64,000 nucleotides of DNA from Virgibacillus siamensis (lineage in GTDB: Bacteria; Bacillota; Bacilli; Bacillales; Amphibacillaceae): contig NZ_FUIH01000007.1 of assembly GCF_900162695.1 (NCBI RefSeq), positions 124,001-188,000 of the forward strand. The letters are read 5' to 3'. A program made the translations under genes and the position numbers. Numbering within the stretch: position 1 is the stretch's first letter; each line of letters opens with the position of its first letter. Under the pieces are notes generated by a model. That model did no database searches and was not told the origin of the DNA. It saw only the letters and a list, made by a program, of their open reading frames with translations. Shown piece by piece: positions 26,491 to 35,142 of the stretch.

Positions 26491-27324
26491 GTGGGATTTG
26501 AAACAAAACACAGAAAAAGAGATTTAGAAATTCCAAAACATCGTCAAATTTTATTAAATACAATTGAACAGGATTTGCTAAGTGATGAAAATATTATAGC
26601 TGTTTTTTATGGTGGTTCAATAGGAAATCATAATACAGATTTATATTCTGATATTGATCTTCGTATAGTTGTCAAAGACGAAGTGTTTGAAGAATATAGA
26701 TTGAACAAAAAGCAACGGGCTAAAAAATGGGGGAAGGTTTTATTCTTTGAAGACTTTCCTTGGGCAACATACAGTATTGCTCACTTTGATACCTTCATTA
26801 AAGTAGACACCTTTTACTTTAAAATGAAAGACATTCAGCCTTCAGTTTGGCTTCAAAATATTAAAATTGTCCATGATACTAATGGATTGGTGAACGATGT
26901 ACTAGAAAGGTCGATGAGATTATCCTATAAGCCAAATGTTGAAGAAATAGAGTTTTGGAGATCAAAATTTTTTGCTTATGTTCATGAAGCATACAGAAGA
27001 ACAATGAGGAAAGAAGTGTATTATGCCCTACATTGTTTAGATAACTTGCGAATTTCGATGGTAACTGCTTGGTATATGGAAGCAGGAATCCAACCTAATA
27101 CATTTGGAGATTGGGCAAAAATAGAAGGGCAAAGAAGTAAACTGCAAGGTTGGCAATTATCACTTCTCGCAGATTGGCATAGTAGTCGAGAACCATATGA
27201 GATCCTGAACGTAATAAACAGTATAGTACCCGAATTTATAAAAGTCCATAACAGTTTATGTGAAAAATACGAAATTGAAGAAAACCCTGAGAAGGTAAAT
27301 GAAATTTTAGATATGGTTTTGTGA
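26491..27324 (+). CDS. Nucleotidyltransferase-domain protein (AadE-like)
   Basis: 277 residues. The polymerase-beta nucleotidyltransferase motif is FYGGSIGNHNTDLYSDIDLRI: G-G-S then D-x-D (near residues 44-65). A helical C-terminal domain follows, as in aminoglycoside 6-adenylyltransferases (AadE/ANT6) and lincosamide transferases. It could modify an aminoglycoside or another small molecule; the substrate cannot be told. Start GTG 26491 has AAAGGAG about 14 bases before, so a slightly different start is possible. Confidence 0.75.
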   Translation: MGFETKHRKRDLEIPKHRQILLNTIEQDLLSDENIIAVFYGGSIGNHNTDLYSDIDLRIVVKDEVFEEYRLNKKQRAKKWGKVLFFEDFPWATYSIAHFDTFIKVDTFYFKMKDIQPSVWLQNIKIVHDTNGLVNDVLERSMRLSYKPNVEEIEFWRSKFFAYVHEAYRRTMRKEVYYALHCLDNLRISMVTAWYMEAGIQPNTFGDWAKIEGQRSKLQGWQLSLLADWHSSREPYEILNVINSIVPEFIKVHNSLCEKYEIEENPEKVNEILDMVL

Positions 27325-27360
27325 TGTAAACTAAGCCGTTTTACAATTTTTTACTGTTAA

Positions 27361-27396
27361 ACAATAGAGGGCGCAAATCAGGAATAAGTAACAGTG
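27361..27396 (+). repeat. Array repeat C24 (left half)
   Basis: ACAATAGAGGGCGCAAATCA, GGAATAAGTAACAGTG. Only the left half is present; the next gene begins directly. Confidence 0.75.
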
Positions 27397-27441
27397 TTAA
27401 ATTATTTTGATATTACGAGAAATATGAAAGGACATTGTGCT

Positions 27442-28305
27442 ATGTCAGCAATTCAGACGGCCTACATGGATTTACAAGCAATTAAAAGATTTTCACAGTT
27501 AAATATTAATAATTCCACTTTTCTTTCAACCCATATTTATTCCTTCTATCGGGATATTTGCCTAATTATTTATGAAGTAATTGAGACATTTTTTAAAGAA
27601 AAAGTTGAAATGGATGATCGGATAAAAGAGATTCGAAACCAAGTGCATCTATATACTAAAAAGAGAGGTGCAAACCAGAAGATATTTCAAAAAATATTAA
27701 AATATCATATAGATACTTTTGGTAGTGACATAAACAATCTCGGGTTTTATTTAACGGATGGTAAGGTTGTTGGAAGTACCCTTTATTCTACCTATATATT
27801 TTTGAATACTGGGAATCTGCCTGATACCAACAGAATGAAAGAAACGGAATCTAAAGCGTTTAATCTCGCAACACATGTGGGAGAAAGAGTTAGTATTCTT
27901 ATATCTGAAATTGAAGATATCACTGGTGGTATGTTATATGCAGATGAATTACCTTCAAGAGAAATATTAAGCGAAGAAAAATATTTGTGCAAAGATATTA
28001 ATCATAATGAAATTTTTACAGATAATAACATAAGGAATACGTTAATTCTTCGTTTAATTTTTTCTTTGCAAGAGATATGTGATGTTCTTTGGCTCAATTT
28101 AACATACATGAAAAAATTTCAACACCAAATTGATTTGGACTATTATTTTCAAATTCGACTAACTACCCTTAAAACAGATGAAATTATGGATAACCTTTTA
28201 AACTTAAAAAAACATATGAAACAAGAATTTCAGCATTGGGATAATTATTTTGGGGGTAAGGTAGAAAGTATTTTGGACGATTATGAAAATAATATGTTGT
28301 TTTAG
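27442..28305 (+). CDS. Hypothetical protein
   Basis: 288 residues from ATG 27442 (MSAIQTAYMDLQ), with AAAGGA 8 bases before; earlier in-frame GTG 27394 lacks a site. The predicted protein is largely helical and soluble, with RIKEIRNQVHLYTKKRG and a C-terminal FQHWDNYFGGK. No motif recognised. The four-gene transposon starts at or just after its stop. Confidence 0.6.
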   Translation: MSAIQTAYMDLQAIKRFSQLNINNSTFLSTHIYSFYRDICLIIYEVIETFFKEKVEMDDRIKEIRNQVHLYTKKRGANQKIFQKILKYHIDTFGSDINNLGFYLTDGKVVGSTLYSTYIFLNTGNLPDTNRMKETESKAFNLATHVGERVSILISEIEDITGGMLYADELPSREILSEEKYLCKDINHNEIFTDNNIRNTLILRLIFSLQEICDVLWLNLTYMKKFQHQIDLDYYFQIRLTTLKTDEIMDNLLNLKKHMKQEFQHWDNYFGGKVESILDDYENNMLF

Positions 28306-28502
28306 CTAGGCGAAAAAGACCGGAAGTTGACGGTTATGTCCGACCAGAAGTAGACTAATAGAGTGACCGAGGAAAAAACCTGAAGAAAGGAAAAGGACGT
28401 CCCCCATTAACGTGAAACTGCGGGAACAATTTCACTGGAGACGCCCACCAAAAAAACAATATATGGTAAGTATATCAGATTATACGTTGGTTGAGAAGAA
28501 GA

Positions 28503-29024
28503 ATGAGCCTGGCGTTTTTTGTTAGGAGTGCGGAAATCAATCACTGTCCTTGTTGTGAAGGTCCTCTAATAGTGGCAGGTAGTCGGCGAAGAGTATGGTA
28601 TAGACATTCCGGAGATAAAGCGAAACTTATTATACGTCGTCTTTTTTGTGAACGCTGTCATAAAATTCATCACGAACTACCAGATCTTCTAGTCCCCTAC
28701 AAGCGTTATGGGACAGAAAGCATCGAACAGGTTCTGGATGATCAATTGATAGATGTACCGGCTGATGAATCGACATTGGGGCGCTGGCGTGAATGGTTTC
28801 GGAATTGGGGGCCTTATGCTGTGGGTTGTTTCAATTCTATTATCAGGCGCTTTCAATTGGATTTACCTGTGGGGAGCACGTCCGATCCTCCACGGACCGT
28901 GCTCCAAAGAATCGGACGCAATGGAGAATCATTCGTTGGATGGCTGGCGAAAGTTGTCCGTCCCATTGTAAATGTTCATTTATGGGTACAGACCCGTTCT
29001 GCATTCCTGTCCAAACAGCCTTAA
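28503..29024 (+). CDS. DUF6431 transposon-associated protein
   Basis: 173 residues from ATG 28503. A zinc-ribbon-like part (HCPCCEGPL ... LFCERCHKIHHELPDLL) is followed by a helix-turn-helix-like segment (DESTLGRWREWF). DUF6431 proteins are found beside DDE transposases in Firmicutes; a DNA-end-binding role is likely but inferred. No strong ribosome binding site is visible. Confidence 0.7.
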   Translation: MSLAFFVRSAEINHCPCCEGPLIVAGSRRRVWYRHSGDKAKLIIRRLFCERCHKIHHELPDLLVPYKRYGTESIEQVLDDQLIDVPADESTLGRWREWFRNWGPYAVGCFNSIIRRFQLDLPVGSTSDPPRTVLQRIGRNGESFVGWLAKVVRPIVNVHLWVQTRSAFLSKQP

Positions 29025-29066
29025 GATAAACTCATGTTAAATAGCTTAAAAAGGAGGCTTTTTGGC

Positions 29067-30419
29067 ATGAGAGATCAAAAGAAAGCACAGGAAATTGCTG
29101 CTGAACGGGTACAATTATTGTCCCCATTATTGGCGGATGGGTTGGATGCTGCCAAAGCTAGACAAATCAGACGGCAAATTTGTGAGGTAAGTGGATTGTC
29201 TGAACGAACCATTCGAAGATACTTGGCTCAATATCGACAAGCAGGGTTTGAAGGATTAAAACCAAAAGGAAAAGGCACGCAAACCAAGGAGACCATTCCC
29301 CATCATTTATTGGAACAGGCCATCTTACTGCGTCGAGAAGTCCCGACACGCAGTATTGCCCAGATTATTCAAATTTTAGAATGGGAAAAACTTGCTGAAC
29401 CTGGTCAATTGAAGCGAAGTACATTACAGGAAAAGCTCGCTGAAAAAGGATATAGTGCTCGGCATATGCGGATGTACAATGATCCTGGTGTAGCTGCGCG
29501 GCGTTTCCAACGGAAAGCGCGTAATCAATTATGGCATTCTGACATTAAGTACGGGCCGTACCTTCCTATTGGCCCAGGTGGCGAGAAAAAACAAGTTTAT
29601 TTGGTGGCGTTCTTGGATGACGCTACGCGTTTTGTATTGCACGCCGGGTTTTATCCCACGATGGATCAACGTATTGTGGAACAGGGTTTCCGTGAATCTG
29701 TTCAGTTATACGGTGTTCCCGAATCTGTTTATTTTGATAACGGGAAACAATATCGCACGAAATGGATGAAGCGAACCTGTTCAAAGTTAGGCATCCGGTT
29801 ATTATATGCTAAGCCCTACTCACCGGAGTCGACCGGTAAGGTGGAAAGGTTCAACCGAGTAGTCGGTCATTTTTTAGATGAAGTTGGACTGGAGAAACCG
29901 ACAACGCTGGATCAATTAAATGAGCGCCTTCGCGTATGGTTGAGTGAATGCTATCAGCATAAACCACACAGTGCTTTAGGTAAAGATCAAAGTCCAGAGG
30001 CAGCTTTTCGTAGCGATGACAATGTCTTACGGTTTGTTGGTACAGAAGAATTGGCACAAGCATTCTTACACTGTGAAGCACGTAAAGTGGATAAATCAGG
30101 GTGTATTAGTTTTATGGGAAAAAAATACGAAGTTGGATTATCGTTTATCGGCTGTAAGGTCGATGTGGTTTACGATCCTTCGGATATTACGGAAGTAACA
30201 ATTGAATACGAAGGACACGCACCTTGGACAGCCCGTGAATTGGTGATTGGCGAACGCGCTGGGAAACGACCAACGATGCCGGACCATCTTGGAAAACAGT
30301 TTGCGGAGCACTCTAGACTGTTAGACGCAGCTTCGGAACAATATGCTTCCCGTACGGACGTTCAGAAGACAGCGGTCTCCTATCGCAGGGTTAAGAAAGA
30401 GGGTGCGTCACATGTTTAA
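29067..30419 (+). CDS. DDE-type transposase/integrase
   Basis: 450 residues from ATG 29067, with AAAAAGGAGG 10 bases before. An N-terminal helix-turn-helix (SGLSERTIRRYLAQYRQAG) and a second DNA-binding region are followed by an rve/DDE core: QLWHSDIKYGP (Asp), VYFDNGKQYRT (Asp), and SPESTGKVERFN (Glu). A C-terminal Mu-type beta-barrel follows. It pairs with the AAA ATPase as TniA pairs with TniB. Confidence 0.9.
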   Translation: MRDQKKAQEIAAERVQLLSPLLADGLDAAKARQIRRQICEVSGLSERTIRRYLAQYRQAGFEGLKPKGKGTQTKETIPHHLLEQAILLRREVPTRSIAQIIQILEWEKLAEPGQLKRSTLQEKLAEKGYSARHMRMYNDPGVAARRFQRKARNQLWHSDIKYGPYLPIGPGGEKKQVYLVAFLDDATRFVLHAGFYPTMDQRIVEQGFRESVQLYGVPESVYFDNGKQYRTKWMKRTCSKLGIRLLYAKPYSPESTGKVERFNRVVGHFLDEVGLEKPTTLDQLNERLRVWLSECYQHKPHSALGKDQSPEAAFRSDDNVLRFVGTEELAQAFLHCEARKVDKSGCISFMGKKYEVGLSFIGCKVDVVYDPSDITEVTIEYEGHAPWTARELVIGERAGKRPTMPDHLGKQFAEHSRLLDAASEQYASRTDVQKTAVSYRRVKKEGASHV

Positions 30420-31212
30420 TCAGTTTTATGGCTTTACGCGTACCCCTTTTACGCGGGATATTCTGACATCCGCATTATACTATCCGGATATGCTGGACGA
30501 AACAATCGGGAGATTGGAATATGCAGCCCAATCCCAATTATTTGTGGTTGTGACAGGTGATGCTGGGACTGGGAAAACGACGACACTGAGAAGATTTACG
30601 AGTGAACTGGATTCCGGTCATTTTAAGGTTTTATATCTAGCCGATTCAAAATTAACACCGCGACATTTTTATAAGGGATTGTTGGAACAGTTGGGATGCG
30701 AGTCCAAGTTTTACCGTGGTGACGCTAAACGTCAGTTGCACAATCAAATTGAAATGATGCGTGGTATTCATGGATTATTACCAGTGGTTATTGTAGATGA
30801 AGCACATCTTTTGGATCGGGAAATGTTGGAGGAAGTTCGCTTCCTGCTTAATTTTAAAATGGATGCTGAAAGTCCGATGGCGTTGATCCTTGTTGGACAG
30901 AGTGAACTTTGGGATCGGCTTAGGCTCCAATCATTTGCGGCTATTCGGCAGCGAATTGACCTGCAATGTAAGCTTCCGCACTATGATCGTGCTCAGGTGG
31001 GTGAATATATACGGAAACATTTAATGGAAGTTAGCGCTCAAAGTGACATTTTCACAGATGCCGCCATACGTGAAATTTTCCAGTTTTCGAATGGGACGCC
31101 AAGACTGGTCAACAAAATTTGTACGCATTGTCTCATTTACGGTGCCCAAAATAAACAAAAGCTTATCGATGACCATATGGTAAAGCTGGTCATAGAAGGT
31201 GAACTATCATGA
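30412..31212 (+). CDS. ExeA/TniB-like AAA ATPase
   Basis: 266 residues from ATG 30412, overlapping the transposase stop by 8 bases. Walker A TGDAGTGKTTTLRR, Walker B LPVVIVDEAHLLD, and an arginine-bearing sensor region LRLQSFAAIRQRIDL. Relatives act as transposition regulators that mark target DNA for the DDE transposase. Confidence 0.9.
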   Translation: MFNQFYGFTRTPFTRDILTSALYYPDMLDETIGRLEYAAQSQLFVVVTGDAGTGKTTTLRRFTSELDSGHFKVLYLADSKLTPRHFYKGLLEQLGCESKFYRGDAKRQLHNQIEMMRGIHGLLPVVIVDEAHLLDREMLEEVRFLLNFKMDAESPMALILVGQSELWDRLRLQSFAAIRQRIDLQCKLPHYDRAQVGEYIRKHLMEVSAQSDIFTDAAIREIFQFSNGTPRLVNKICTHCLIYGAQNKQKLIDDHMVKLVIEGELS

Positions 31213-31430
31213 CAGAAGGGATAATGACGTATGAATATGATCGAGACGCCTGGGTGGTTGAAATAAATGGTTATCAATATACACTCCTCTGCGGGGAGTC
31301 ATTTGAACTCATTGTTGGACAACGTAACATCCCTTCAAGGCTAGAATTGGGAGAAGACTGGTATATTATAATGGAGGAGAATGTTCCATTCGATCTTCGA
31401 ATATGTAACGTATACCATATTTACATCTAA
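31209..31430 (+). CDS. DUF5348-like small protein
   Basis: 73 residues, overlapping the ATPase stop (ATGA). Beta-rich; the sequence ELGEDWYIIMEE near the C-terminus is typical of DUF5348, which accompanies this transposon type. Role unknown. Confidence 0.7.
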   Translation: MTEGIMTYEYDRDAWVVEINGYQYTLLCGESFELIVGQRNIPSRLELGEDWYIIMEENVPFDLRICNVYHIYI

Positions 31431-31431
31431 G

Positions 31432-31492
31432 TTTGTAAAACCACGGGAAAAAGGAAAACATCATCCTTCTTCCCTTTATTTTTACAACCATG
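31432..31492 (+). terminator. Long imperfect terminator hairpin
   Basis: TTGTAAAACCACGGGAAAAA pairs imperfectly with CTTCCCTTTATTTTTACAA across a short loop. The A/T flanks suit bidirectional termination. Confidence 0.6.
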
Positions 31493-31565
31493 GGTCACTA
31501 ATTCCATCAAAAATTGGACAGTGTACGCAATCAATAGAAAGGCATTATATACTAGCAGTAACAAT

Positions 31566-31820
31566 ATGTCAGTGAAAGTAAGTATAATGAGAAATATGAT
31601 TCATTATAAAGATTCGGACGATCCCAATTTAAATTTTTATGATTATTTTGAAAATGAAGATAAATCTCAATTAATAAGGACAATGGACCAAATAATTTTC
31701 GCATATTTGCACCCACTAGAAAACTATATTAGAGAGTATATTGATATAGAGAATATGCGATCAATGACAGACTGGGAAATGATAAAAAAGCGGACTATTC
31801 AAATGTTTAAGAGAAAATGA
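31566..31820 (+). CDS. Small hypothetical protein, start uncertain
   Basis: About 84 residues (MSVKVSIMRNMIHYKD...). Acidic middle, helical C-terminus with WEMIKKRTIQMFKRK. No clear ribosome binding site before ATG 31566 or ATG 31590, so it may be the 3' part of a gene cut by the adjacent transposon. Confidence 0.4.
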   Translation: MSVKVSIMRNMIHYKDSDDPNLNFYDYFENEDKSQLIRTMDQIIFAYLHPLENYIREYIDIENMRSMTDWEMIKKRTIQMFKRK

Positions 31821-31898
31821 TATTGTAATTGGTTCCTAAAGACTAAAGACAACTAATTAATTGATCAATAACAATGATTTAGAAAGCGGTGTGTAGTC

Positions 31899-32043
31899 GT
31901 GAATGGGCCAGTATTAAAGGACAAAAAGTGGCTGGCATTACAATCAACATCAATTTTGTCAGCAGTTACTGGGTACTGTTTATTCTTTTATCGATGATAT
32001 TGATGGGTTTTGCGTAAGCAGAGCAACAAAATTGACCAGATAA
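31899..32043 (+). pseudogene. Damaged duplicate of the 13639 gene
   Basis: Sequence 31884-32098 matches 13627-13860: leader GGTGTGTAGTCGTGAA, coding part NGPVLKDKKWLALQ-like, and trailer AATGAGGAATGGAAAAAG. About 34 bp are missing in the middle (between two GCAG words) and a base is lost later, so the frame is broken. The flanking array repeat is conserved as C25. Confidence 0.85.
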
Positions 32044-32068
32044 AATAATGAGGAATGGAAAAAGTTTA

Positions 32069-32130
32069 TTCATTAAACGGGCGCTAATCAGGAATAAGTA
32101 ATAGCGTCAGTATCATATTCTGGAATAGAA
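32069..32130 (+). repeat. Array repeat C25
   Basis: TTCATTAAACGGGCGCTAAT, CAGGAATAAGTAATAGCG, TCATATTCTGGAATAG. Counterpart of C5 in the duplicated unit. Confidence 0.85.
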
Positions 32131-32202
32131 TTTTCAATAACTAACAACACAGGTTATGCCTTAATAACGGCTTATTTATTTTATACGAGGGGTTGTTACA
32201 TA

Positions 32203-32403
32203 ATGGCCAGAAATGAAAAAAAGAGAAGTGAAGGATTAACTTTAGTAAGTGTCATTGCAGGTGGCGCAGCAGGTTGGGTAGTTAATACTGGTTTAGATAT
32301 TATGACTGATACTGAGATGACTTACCTTTATGGAATATCAATATTTTTAGGAATTATTGTTGGTTTATTGTGGGATATAGCAGATAGGTTAAATAAACAA
32401 TAA
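32203..32403 (+). CDS. Small membrane protein
   Basis: 66 residues: charged start ARNEKKRSEG, two membrane helices (about 13-31 and 40-58), and the tail DIADRLNKQ. GAGGGG precedes the ATG at about 10 bases. Not recognised. Between repeats C25 and C26. Confidence 0.65.
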   Translation: MARNEKKRSEGLTLVSVIAGGAAGWVVNTGLDIMTDTEMTYLYGISIFLGIIVGLLWDIADRLNKQ

Positions 32404-32418
32404 TATTTAACCGTAAAG

Positions 32419-32493
32419 AGTTCAATAAAAGGGCGCTATTCCCTAAAAGGACTAGCGCCGATATCGCATATAAGAGTCATATTGTAGAATAAG
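32419..32493 (+). repeat. Array repeat C26
   Basis: GAGTTCAATAAAAGGGCGCT, ATTCCCTAAAAGGACTAGCG, CC, ATAAGAGTCATATTGTAGAA, TAAG. Full copy. Confidence 0.9.
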
Positions 32494-32512
32494 ATTTTTG
32501 GAGGTATTCAAA

Positions 32513-32704
32513 ATGGAAAACCTAATTTGTCCAAAGTGTAAGGAAGAGGAAATCAAAAAGGGAATACTTGCGTCTTCTTTTGTTCCAGTCCAAATGTTTC
32601 CTGAACATAAGAGAGGAACAGCATCGCCTATTTTTGCGGAATACTGCAATGACTGCGGATATATTTTATCTTTTTATGTGGATAATCCCAAGAATGTAAA
32701 ATAG
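32513..32704 (+). CDS. Small zinc-ribbon protein
   Basis: 63 residues from ATG 32513 behind TTTGGAGG. Two cysteine pairs, LICPKCKEEE and EYCNDCGYIL, 40 residues apart, form a zinc ribbon. Resembles the small YgiT-like/zinc-ribbon proteins of Bacillaceae; function unknown. Confidence 0.75.
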   Translation: MENLICPKCKEEEIKKGILASSFVPVQMFPEHKRGTASPIFAEYCNDCGYILSFYVDNPKNVK

Positions 32705-32711
32705 CACCTGT

Positions 32712-32748
32712 TATTCCTTTAACGGGCGCAAAAATTGAACAACAATCG
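32712..32748 (+). repeat. Array repeat C27 (left half)
   Basis: TATTCCTTTAACGGGCGCAA, AAATTGAACAAC. The right half is not recognisable. Confidence 0.7.
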
Positions 32749-32837
32749 ACTGCCTTGGCAGCCTATTTATGTCATGAATATTATTATCGTTATGTCAATC
32801 CCGAAGAATATTAAACGTTCAGTTGAGGTGAAGTAAT

Positions 32838-33059
32838 ATGGACAAACGAACGTCAGGTTTAGTCTTAATCGGATTTTCCCTTCTTACTTTTGTAATAGCA
32901 ATTGGATTTGACCAGCTTTCTAATTCAATTCAGCGTTCAGCAGCTTATGTGAAAGGAGGAGCCAGTGTAAGCTACGGAGGGATGTCTGTTCCTATAATTT
33001 CAATTATTTTGGTGGTAATAACAATTTTTATAGGTTTATATATAATGAAAAGAAACTGA
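32838..33059 (+). CDS. Small membrane protein
   Basis: 73 residues, RBS GAGGTGAAG 5 bases before the ATG. Two membrane helices (8-25 and 51-69) separated by a Gly/Ser-rich outer loop (YVKGGASVSYGG). Ends MKRN. Not recognised. Confidence 0.68.
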   Translation: MDKRTSGLVLIGFSLLTFVIAIGFDQLSNSIQRSAAYVKGGASVSYGGMSVPIISIILVVITIFIGLYIMKRN

Positions 33060-33069
33060 CATCTTACTG

Positions 33070-33110
33070 GAATTGCTCCATAATCGGGCGCAATTGCGAT
33101 AGAAACAGAG
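33070..33110 (+). repeat. Array repeat C28 (left half)
   Basis: GCTCCATAATCGGGCGCAAT, TGCGATAGAAACAG. Confidence 0.7.
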
Positions 33111-33152
33111 TATGAATTCAGTTATTTTAGTAAATGTAAGGGGGGAAATGAC

Positions 33153-33845
33153 ATGAGACAAATCATCGCACTCGGTGGTGGAGGATTTTCAATGGAACCA
33201 GACAATCCTTTACTTGATCTTTATATACTAAAACAGGCAAACAAAAATAAGCCCAAAGTTTGCTTCGTACCTACCGCAAGTGGGGATGCTGATAGTTATG
33301 TTTCAAAGTACTATACTTTTTTTAATAACAAACCTGTGAGCCATCCCACCTTTCATTATTTAAGCCACCCACAAGAGATATAAGAGACTATGTACTGGAA
33401 AAGGATATCATTTAAGTAGGGGGAGGAAGCACCAAAAATCTATTAGCTTTGTGGAGAGAATGGGGATTAGACAAAATCTTGAGGGAAGCCTGGAATCAAG
33501 GAACTGTTCTAGCAGGTATTAGTGCTGGTTCAGTCTGTTGGTTCGATGAAGGAGTTACAGACTCATATGGTTTCGATCTAGAACCGATTAATTGTTTAGG
33601 GTTTCTTAAAGGTAGTAACTGTCCTCATTATGATGGGGAAACAGAGACCGTCATATCAACAATTTATAAAAAGTGGACAATTAAAAGCTGGGATAGCAGC
33701 TGATGATGGTGTAGCCATCCATTTTATTGAACAAGACATACATAAAATTGTAAGTTCAAGGGTTAACGCCAAGGCCTATAAAGTGGGTTTAGATAATGAA
33801 AAAATTGAGAGGGAACTCCAAATAGATTTTTTAGGTACATGTTAA
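33153..33845 (+). pseudogene. Peptidase S51 (PepE/cyanophycinase-like), broken
   Basis: The start MRQIIALGGGGFSMEPDNPL is typical of S51 peptidases. The frame is lost at about 33381, and DYVLEKDII then meets a TAA where a V-G-G-G block follows. GISAGSVCWF (nucleophile Ser) lies in the 33449-33640 frame. Another shift near 33642 leads to the last part (AADDGVAIHF). At least three lesions, so it is non-functional unless the assembly is wrong. Confidence 0.85.
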
Positions 33846-33890
33846 ACAAACGGGAGGGCATCGAATAGAAGAGTGCCATTTATACTCGAG
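33845..33890 (+). repeat. Array repeat C29 (degenerate)
   Basis: AACAAACGGGAGGGCATCGA, ATAGAAGAGTGCCATTTAT. Correct position, much diverged. Confidence 0.5.
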
Positions 33891-33932
33891 GTGGTATGAA
33901 AACATAGATCCTATAAAGGGGGAGATTGCCCA

Positions 33933-34784
33933 GTGAAGGTTAATAACACTTTAGTGGATTTTTTTCACTTCCAAAAATCTGGAACATCATTTGATCTTAA
34001 TGAATACCATCGAATGAATCCGGATACCTTTAAAACGTATTTTAGTGGTTATTGCAAAAAAACAGATGAAAAATTGTATACTGCTAAGGAACGTTATTTC
34101 AATGATTATAGCAGAATAGAAAAAATTAATGAGATATTGCCTGAAGTAATTGAGAAGGTTGCAACCAAAAGTGAATCATATTTTGGTTTTCCCTTAGATG
34201 TGTCCATACATATCTTTGTAGGTTTATATGCTTCTAATGCGTTTGTAGATCATCGGGCTGAAATTTACCTCGCAGTTGAAAAGTTGCCGCTAGATTCGGA
34301 GCTGCTGGAGATCATCATCGCCCATGAGATGGTTCATAGTTATCATTATCATATACTTGATCGTGCAGGGATTGATTGGAAGGCAATAGATTGGTTGGAT
34401 GCTCATAATTCAGTATATTTAGAAGGTGTCGCAACCTATTTCTCACAAAAATTAGTACAGGGCCACCCTCAAAGTGTTTATTATTCCTATGATAGAAGTG
34501 GGGAGGAATGGCTCACCTTTTGTAATAATAATTATTTAAAGATTGCCAGTGCATTTTTAGCTGATGCAGAAGGTCATTCAAATAATATGGAACGTGAATG
34601 GCTTAGGTTATCTGGGGGAGAACATTTCGGTTACAATCGACTTGGTTATTTTCTTGGAACCTCATTTGTCTCTGACCTATGTAAAGAGCTCCCTGAATCT
34701 AAAGTATTAAAGTTGTTAGCTGAAGACTGGGTGTCAATGGAAATGAATCATTGGTTAAAAAAGTTAGTGGAAAAAGATGACTAA
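33933..34784 (+). CDS. Putative zinc metallopeptidase (HExxH)
   Basis: 283 residues from GTG 33933 (GGGGGAGA before it). IIAHEMVHSYHYH holds the HExxH zinc motif near residues 130-134, and VYLEGVATYFSQ supplies a downstream glutamate as in gluzincins. No signal peptide, so it is cytoplasmic. It resembles DUF2268-type putative Zn-dependent proteases; substrate unknown. Confidence 0.78.
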   Translation: MKVNNTLVDFFHFQKSGTSFDLNEYHRMNPDTFKTYFSGYCKKTDEKLYTAKERYFNDYSRIEKINEILPEVIEKVATKSESYFGFPLDVSIHIFVGLYASNAFVDHRAEIYLAVEKLPLDSELLEIIIAHEMVHSYHYHILDRAGIDWKAIDWLDAHNSVYLEGVATYFSQKLVQGHPQSVYYSYDRSGEEWLTFCNNNYLKIASAFLADAEGHSNNMEREWLRLSGGEHFGYNRLGYFLGTSFVSDLCKELPESKVLKLLAEDWVSMEMNHWLKKLVEKDD

Positions 34785-34809
34785 AGAGGTATTTTATTTT
34801 TTAAACAGT

Positions 34810-34881
34810 GTTCAATTATCGGGCGCTTTTCACTAATTAGGATTAGCTCGAATATTATATATAGACCATTTATGGAACAAG
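34810..34881 (+). repeat. Array repeat C30
   Basis: GTGTTCAATTATCGGGCGCT, TTTCACTAATTAGGATTAGC, ATAGACCATTTATGGAACAA. Full copy. Confidence 0.88.
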
Positions 34882-34892
34882 TGTGTGTTATA

Positions 34893-35120
34893 ATGGGGTT
34901 TATACTACTCGGGGTTGCATTTTTATCAAAGTGGGAATTCATTTTTGAAGAACCTGTTGCAGATCGACTGCTTCATTTTATTGGCGTACCTGCATGGTCT
35001 AATGGAAATATGGGTTTTCATTATACCGCTATCGCTTCAATTATACTGTTGATTATAGGCTTGGTATTCCTAGCTAAACGTTATAGTGGAAAAATGATTT
35101 TCATTTTCCTCCCTCAATAA
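34893..35120 (+). CDS. Small membrane protein overlapping repeat trailer
   Basis: 75 residues from ATG 34893. Two membrane helices (about 1-14 and 45-66) with FEEPVADRLLHFIGVP between them. No ribosome binding site is seen. The frame is open back to an ATG at 34872 inside repeat C30, so the repeat may supply its 5' end. It ends just before IS110 copy C. Confidence 0.5.
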   Translation: MGFILLGVAFLSKWEFIFEEPVADRLLHFIGVPAWSNGNMGFHYTAIASIILLIIGLVFLAKRYSGKMIFIFLPQ

Positions 35121-35142
35121 ATTAATATTTTCTTAGAAATGC

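Larger units (their letters stand above)
28306..31434 (+). mobile_element. Four-gene transposon (DUF6431, DDE transposase, ExeA ATPase, DUF5348)
   Basis: A compact transposon-like block with a TniA/TniB-like gene pair and two small accessory genes. Left of the first gene are two related 13-mers, GACCGGAAGTTGA (28318) and GACCAGAAGTAGA (28342), possible transposase binding sites. I could not define the right end, so the boundaries are approximate. Confidence 0.65.
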
